A DNA stretch of 64,000 bases from Eutypella sp. D-1. Taxonomy: Eukaryota > Ascomycota > Sordariomycetes > Xylariales > Diatrypaceae. Location: positions 1,364,001-1,428,000 of the forward strand of contig JAJTTP010000011.1 in assembly GCA_023313575.1 (NCBI GenBank), read 5' to 3'. The position numbers and the translations under genes were made by a program. This document shows, piece after piece, positions 58,241 to 64,000 of this stretch. A model generated the notes under the pieces. The model ran no database searches. It worked only from the letters and a program-made list of their open reading frames with translations, and was not told where the DNA came from. Positions within the stretch are counted from its first letter, which is position 1. Each line of letters opens with the position of its first letter.

Positions 58241-60043
58241 TAACAGCTAATCTATTCCTAACTATTAGTCCAGTTAAGGGGTTTATATTAACAGGAATGC
58301 TAAGGGTTTTAAATAATAAATAGTTACGTTTGGAAATAATAATAAAAAAAAATGCTTTAAATAATTAAATTATATTATAAGCTAATAAACTTAAAAACTA
58401 TTTAAAAAAAAAGTAATAAACGTAATTATATATTATTTATATCTTTTTATTCCTAATACCGGAATATAATATTAAATATTAAATCGTTAAAATAACTGGT
58501 TATTTTAATTATCTTTTTTATTACGTGACTTAAATATAGCTTATTTTATCGTGGTTATCCTTTTTAATGCCATGGTTAAAAATTATTTATATTAATCTTA
58601 TTTAAGCTTAATAATTTAATTAAGTTATAACATAATTTTTTTTTTAAAGTTTTTATCTTTAAAACCTATTATTTTTATTTTTCCCTTATTATAAGTATTT
58701 TTATTTTCTTACTTTATATCCTTTTTTTATATTTAATCGTATTAATAAATCGGTTTTTAAACGCGCGACTTTTTTATTTTAACGTAAAACCTTTTAATAC
58801 GATTCCTTTTTTATAACAATTTTATTATTTAATCCGGTTAATATAATACTTTATTTTTATTACGAACGTTATTAATTAAAATGTAAAATTTTTAATTTAA
58901 ACTTTTTACGTTATTTATTATATATTTATTATAACCGAAATTAATACGATATATCCGGGCTTAATCCGAAATAATTATAAAAAATTATATCTTAATATCG
59001 AAAATTAAAATTAAAACTTAAAGCTGCAGAAAAAAAAACTAATACGGTTAATACGAAATTTCGCCGTTTTCGTTATTAAAAGCGTATATAATATAAAAAA
59101 ATAATAAAAGCAATATTTTATAATATTATAACGGCTGGTTTATTCCTAACTATTAGTCCAATCGAAGGGGTTTATATTAATAAAAGTGTTAAGGTTTTAA
59201 GTAATAAGTAGTTACGTTTGGTAATAGCAAAAAGAAAAATGTTTTAAGTAATTAAGTTATATTATAAATTAATAAGTTTAAAAATTATTTAAAAAAAAGG
59301 TAATAAACGTAATTATATATTATTTATATTTTTTATTCCTGATATTAAAATATATAGCTGTTATTAAATTATTAAGATCGTATTTAAATATAACAATTTA
59401 ATATTATTAAAATCGTTACCGATTTAACCGATCTTTTTTAATCGTATAACGCATATGGCTTACTTTAATATAGTTATCTTTTTTTTCAAAACTTAAGTTA
59501 AGGATTTTTTTTTATTATATTAACCTTATTAGGCTTAATGGCCCGACCGGTTATAACACGATCTCTCCTTTTTTAAAGTTTTATTTTTAAAACTTATTCC
59601 GTTTTTTCTATATCTTTTAATAAGTTTTTCCTTTTTTTTTTTTTTATTTCCTTTTTTTATTATATTTAATTATATATCTAAACGTATTAAATTTTTTATA
59701 AAAATAACGTAACGCGATTTTTTTCTGGTTATTATATTATCCGTTAATCTTTCCGATATAGCTTTTTATTTTTATTATAAACGTTGTTACCTTAAGTATA
59801 AGGTTTCGGAATCGGACTTTTTTCGTTATTTTTTTTATATTTAAAAAAACCAGCCTCGGTATAACGTTTTTAGCTTTATTATTAAGCAGCTTTTTAAAAT
59901 GTTTTTTTAATATCGTAAATTAAAAACGGAATTTAAAAAGGTTATAAAGGTTAAAAAACGTGCGAAAACGCGTATTCGACGTATTTAAAAATAAAAAAAG
60001 ATATGGTATAAAAAAATAATAAAAGTAATATTTTATAATATCG
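58241..60043. repeat. Tandem duplication of about 0.9 kb, diverged
   Basis: Two head-to-tail copies, about 58241-59128 and 59129-60043. Shared words include TATTCCTAACTATTAGTCCA (58253 and 59142), GTAATAAACGTAATTATATA (offset about 887) and ATAATAAAAG.AATATTTTAT (59101 and 60016, offset 915). The copies differ mainly by transitions plus small indels. They abut directly, unlike the two LTRs of one element. They may be a solo LTR next to a 3' LTR of the gypsy relic, or a satellite-like duplication. Confidence 0.7.
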
Positions 60044-60343
60044 ATAATTTAAAAAAGTTAAAAAAATTAAAAAAAAAAAATTATCGGGCGGAAAATACGT
60101 ATTTTACGGGGTTTATTAAAACGTTAATAAATTTTAAGGTTATTCCGGATCTTAATTAATTTAAAATAAATATATTAAATAATTTTAACTAAGATGTTAT
60201 TTTTATTAACATTTCCGTTAACGTTAATAAAAAATTTTTAAAAAGCGTTAAATATTTATTAAATAATTAATAAGTTTTTATATATTTTCGAAGTTATTAT
60301 ATCTTTTTTATTTAATCTTATATTTTATTCGTTTATTTTCTAT

Positions 60344-60607
60344 TTATACGTTTAAAATTTTCTTTATTTCGTATTCGTTTATTTTTATTTCGATATCGTT
60401 TCGTCCTGTTTTTATAACGTTTATATCCGTTACGTTCTTAAGTAAAGAAACGTAAAAAATTGGATAAATTTTAACTTTTAATAATAAATCCAATTCGTAA
60501 TTATTTTTTAATATTTTCTTAATAACTGGGTACGGTCCGATATATTTATAATTAAATTCTTTACTAAATCGTTTTATCGTAATATTTTTTATAATTAAAT
60601 AAACCAT
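60344..60607 (-). pseudogene. Ty3/gypsy integrase C-terminal module relic
   Basis: The only sizeable open frame left in the A/T block (87 codons). It shows the SH3-like integrase tail of Ty3/gypsy elements: NITIKRFSKEFNYKYIGPYP, then the YELDLLLKVKIYPIFYVSLL block where intact elements have a conserved H-P-V-F-H-V-S-L-L-type motif. Both His positions read Tyr here, as C-to-T change predicts. Not functional. Confidence 0.75.
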
Positions 60608-60699
60608 ATCTCCTTTTAAAAAGGTTAATTTTTTTAACCTTTTTTAATTATAATATTTATTTATTCGTTAACGTATAAGTTTAAGTTTTACCTTTATTT

Positions 60700-61600
60700 T
60701 CTTATGTAATTATTTAAATTATTCCGATATTAGCATAGCTTTAATATTATTTAATCTTTTTTTATAAGCATTTCGGTAAACGTCCGGGGTAAATCCGAAA
60801 TTAGCGTTAATAAATGTTATCCGTATATTTTTATAATAAGCTATATTATAAGCTAATTATATAATAAATAGCCATTTTATTTAATTATTTTATTTATAAT
60901 TAATATATTATCGAAAATAGGTTTTTAATATTTAATTAATTCGTTTTATTTATCCGTTTACTTAAAGTTTAAAAACTGTTATAAATTTAGGGTTTAATTT
61001 TAATTTTATTATAAAACTTTGCCAGAATTTCGATATAAATATCATTCCTTTATCGGAAATAATTTCGAATATAAAACCGTATATCGTTATAATATGTTAT
61101 AAAAAGATATATACTATTTATTCCGCGTTAATATTTTCGTTATATAAAATAAAATAAGAAAATTTTATAAATCGGTTAATAATTACAAATATGCTATTAT
61201 AGCCGTTACGTATTATTAAATCTTTTAATATTAATAATTTAATAATAAAATTAAATATAATAAATTTTTATAATCGTTTATTAATTAATAATAATTATAA
61301 TTCTTTATAAGGTTTATATCGTCTTATTTTAATTTTTCCATATATATTATATCGTTATCGTATTTATTATATTATTAATTTTATTTTATCGAATATATAG
61401 GTCCGTTATAATTATTTAAAAAGTTTATGGTTTCCCGGGTATTTATATAAAGGATGTTCGTAAATTTTTTATACTAACTGTTCCTGTAATTTTTATAATA
61501 TTTATAACTTTTTTATTTATTTTTTTATTAATAATTCGTTATTATATTATTCGATTTATTTATATAAATTATCTTAAATAATCTTAATAGTAGCTATTTA
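60700..61600 (-). pseudogene. Ty3/gypsy integrase core relic, stop-riddled
   Basis: On the minus strand near 60920-60970, a segment keeps the spacing of the conserved integrase stretch around NG..ERVNQ. Gln codons are replaced by TAA stops and Glu by Lys. Near 61425-61465 a PGK-like piece may be the zinc-binding HHCC region. The limits are approximate. Confidence 0.55.
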
Positions 61601-62099
61601 TCGTTATTCCAGATATCCTTTTAACATTTATCGGAATACCGCGTATTTAATTAGTATATACTTTTTTTTTATAACAGGCTATTTATTAATAGCATTTATT
61701 TATTTATTTTTTAATCCTTTTTTATAAATAATAATATAATCGAATTCCGTAAGATATTTAGTATATCGTAACTATTTTCCGTTAAAGGTTTAAATGGTAA
61801 AAAAATATATAATATTTTTATGGTCGGTATAAACTTTAATTTAATGCATATTTTTTATAAGGTAATATTTAAATTCCTTAAATATATTAACAATAATAAG
61901 AAATTCTTTATTATAAATTAAATAATTAAATTCGGTTTTAATAAATTTATAAAAATAAAATACGATAAGGTGTAATTTTCTTTTTTTATTTTATTATTTA
62001 ATTTATGCTCCGAAAACGTAATCCAAAACGTCGGTTTTTAGCTTAACGGGTTTTTTAAAATCGTATATAATAAATATTAATTCGTTAATAATAACGTTT

Positions 62100-63000
62100 T
62101 TTAATTTTTTAAAAAATTCGTTTATTTTATTAATTTATATAAACCGTTTATTTTTTTTTATTAATTCCGTAAAAGGTGTTATAATATATTTAAATCGTTA
62201 TATAAATTTCCGATAATAATTTGCTAAACCGAAAAAAGCTTATATTTCTTTTATATTAATAGGCATTTTTTAATTTTTAATAATTACGATTTTTTTAAGG
62301 TTTATTTTAATATATTCGGGGGTAATAATATATCCGAAAAATTCCATTTCCTATATATAAAATACACTTTTTTCGGGTTTTATTAATAAATTAACGTTTT
62401 ATAATATTTATAATACTTTATATACATATTTTTTATATTATTCCTTTAATTCCGAATAAATAAAAATATCGTTAAAATAATAAATAATAAAAACATTAAA
62501 ATATTTTCGTAATACGTAATTAATTATACGTTAAAACGATATTAATGCGTTAATTAATCCGAAAGGCATAATTAAATATTCGAATAAACCGTATTTTATT
62601 TTAAAAGTTATTTTCCATTTATTTCCGGGTTTAATTCTAATATAATAATACCCATTTTTAAAATCTAAAGTAATAAACTATTTAACTCCGTGTAAACGGT
62701 TTTTTATTTTAATAATAAATAATAATAATATTTAGTTTTTAACGGTAATTTTATTTAATTATTAATAATCGATTATTAATTGTAATTTACCGTTTTTTTT
62801 AAGCATAAACATAATAAAATATCTTATTAATAATTTTAATTATTAAATATATCCTTTTATTAACTTATTTTCGAAATATTTTCGTAATTCCTTAAATTCG
62901 ATTTCGTTAAAGTTATAGATTTTATAAAATCGTAATATTTTTTTTTCCATAAAAATAATCTTATAATCTTATTTATTACGGTTTAATAATCTTTTTTTAA
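62100..63000 (-). pseudogene. Ty3/gypsy reverse transcriptase relic
   Basis: On the minus strand at about 62545-62650 the reading [20 protein letters not shown], followed by YLIMPFG, matches the reverse transcriptase fingers/palm region. At about 62455-62490 the catalytic box reads YFNDIFIYSE, with the first aspartate changed to Asn (GAC to AAC), a RIP-type change on the opposite strand. Inactive. The limits are approximate. Confidence 0.75.
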
Positions 63001-64000
63001 ATTTTTCGCGAAATATTTTATTATATTTATAATATTATAATAATACGTTACATATTCGTAAAGGTATAATCGTTTTTTTTTTTAAATGTTATTAAAAAAG
63101 CGGAATCGTTATCGGATAAATGCGATAATTTATTTAATCCTTTTTTTATATCTTTTTTCTTTAATTTATTATATTCTTTTTAATAAGGTTTTTATCGTAT
63201 TTTTATGCCCGTATTTATTATTTATTAAATATTAAAATCTTTTTTTTAAATTATCGTTAGTTTTTAAAAGATAAAAAAATATTATTTAGCCAATTTTTTA
63301 ATTAATCGATAAATTATATTAATATAATTATAATTATTTAAGGATTATATTATATCTTTTTAAAAGTATAATGTTAAAAATAATATTTTATTTTTATTTT
63401 TCGATATATATATCGAATTAATCGGTTTTTTATAATACTTTTTTTTTATCGTATTAAAAAGCATAACTTTCGGCTTTTATTATATTATAAAAATGTTATT
63501 TCTTTTTTTATAATAATTATAACTTATTACATAATTTCGGGGTTATATAATTACTTTCGGCTCCGTTATTTATTATAACGGTATATTAATTATCTTTAAC
63601 CTTTATTTATATTATAATATATCCGTATCGTTTTTAAGCTTTTAAAATGGCTTATAAATATCGTATTACGTTTTTAAACCTTAAGATACCGTTTTATAAA
63701 TTTGGTATAAACGGCCTTATTATTTTAAATCCTTACCGTAAATTTATACGGTATCGTATAAATTATTATAAAATTCTTCCTTATTAAATTCCTTTTATAC
63801 GTATAGTTATTTTTCTGCTTTTAAATCTTTATAAAAATATTTAAAACTAATTTTATTAAAGGTTATTTTTTTTAACAAATTTTTAAATATATATAAATCG
63901 GCATTTAATAACTTATTTTTTTAACATCGGATTTTATGTTTTTATTATTCGATTTCGTTCCGGATCTTTATAACTTTTAACGTTTAATATATATATTTAT

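Larger units (their letters stand above)
57241..64000. mobile_element. A/T-rich RIP-mutated block with a Ty3/gypsy relic
   Basis: From about 57.25 kb to the window end the DNA is dominated by A and T, with TpA everywhere, few CpA/TpG and many surviving CpG. This is the pattern left by RIP, which converts CpA to TpA. On the minus strand, pieces of a Ty3/gypsy pol polyprotein can be read in the expected order from right to left. Reverse transcriptase is at about 62450-62650, the integrase zinc region perhaps at about 61425-61465, the integrase core near 60920-60970 and the integrase C-terminal module at 60344-60607. Stops and Asp-to-Asn or Gln-to-stop changes fit C-to-T mutation. The element is dead, and its start (gag, 5' LTR) lies outside the window. 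The block also holds a tandem ~0.9 kb duplication. Confidence 0.85.

Noticed and set aside
58241..60043. The tandem copies as the two LTRs of one intact element
   Set aside because: They abut with no internal region between them, so they cannot be the paired LTRs of a single insertion.

Overview
The window is nuclear DNA of a filamentous ascomycete (Pezizomycotina, most likely a Sordariomycete). Most genes carry short introns of about 50-110 nt with GTRAGT-like donors, CTAAC-like branch points and YAG acceptors. The families are typically fungal: DUF3533/SNG1, an alpha-glucoside-type MFS transporter, F-box, an EthD protein, acyltransferase 3, cytochrome b2-like dehydrogenase, cytosolic beta-mannosidase and a bZIP factor. 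Genes are sparse, with gene-free stretches up to 5.6 kb. The last 6.7 kb is an A/T-dominated block with the marks of repeat-induced point mutation (RIP). Exon joins were worked out by hand from splice signals and reading phase; nearly all close exactly in frame.

Left part (1-17.1 kb): a 5 kb gene-free stretch, an intronless type II membrane glycosyltransferase-like protein (4988-6541, +), an amidase-signature enzyme (8747-10612, +, 2 introns), a 7-exon sugar transporter (12113-14181, +), a Frag1/DRAM/Sfk1-like membrane protein (15060-15954, +) and, convergent to it, an F-box protein (16171-17077, -).

Middle (17.5-41.9 kb): a 932-residue acidic single-pass membrane protein (17567-20365, -); a CXC-domain protein with a very long Gln-Ala repeat (23891-25776, +); a secreted cysteine-containing protein with a signal peptide (29482-30709, -); a C2H2 zinc-finger gene apparently broken by one in-frame stop (32845-34462, +); an alpha/beta hydrolase (35122-36115, +) convergent with an SNG1/DUF3533 membrane protein (36292-38505, -); and a Gln-rich bZIP factor (39989-41865, -).

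Right part (47.4-57.2 kb): three minus-strand metabolic genes in a row (EthD protein, acyltransferase 3, cytochrome b5/FMN 2-hydroxyacid dehydrogenase), then a divergent GH2 beta-mannosidase and a small four-cysteine protein. This could be a small catabolic or secondary-metabolism neighbourhood, but no backbone synthase is present, so that is only inference.

From about 57.25 kb to the end the DNA is A/T-rich. On the minus strand it still shows recognisable but stop-riddled reverse transcriptase, integrase core and integrase C-terminal remnants of a Ty3/gypsy LTR retrotransposon, plus a head-to-tail duplication of about 0.9 kb. No CRISPR, rRNA or convincing tRNA gene was found. No clearly new multi-gene system was recognised; the items most worth a second look are the QA-repeat/CXC protein, the broken zinc-finger gene, the membrane-anchored acidic protein and the sharp gene/RIP-block border with its perfect hairpin.
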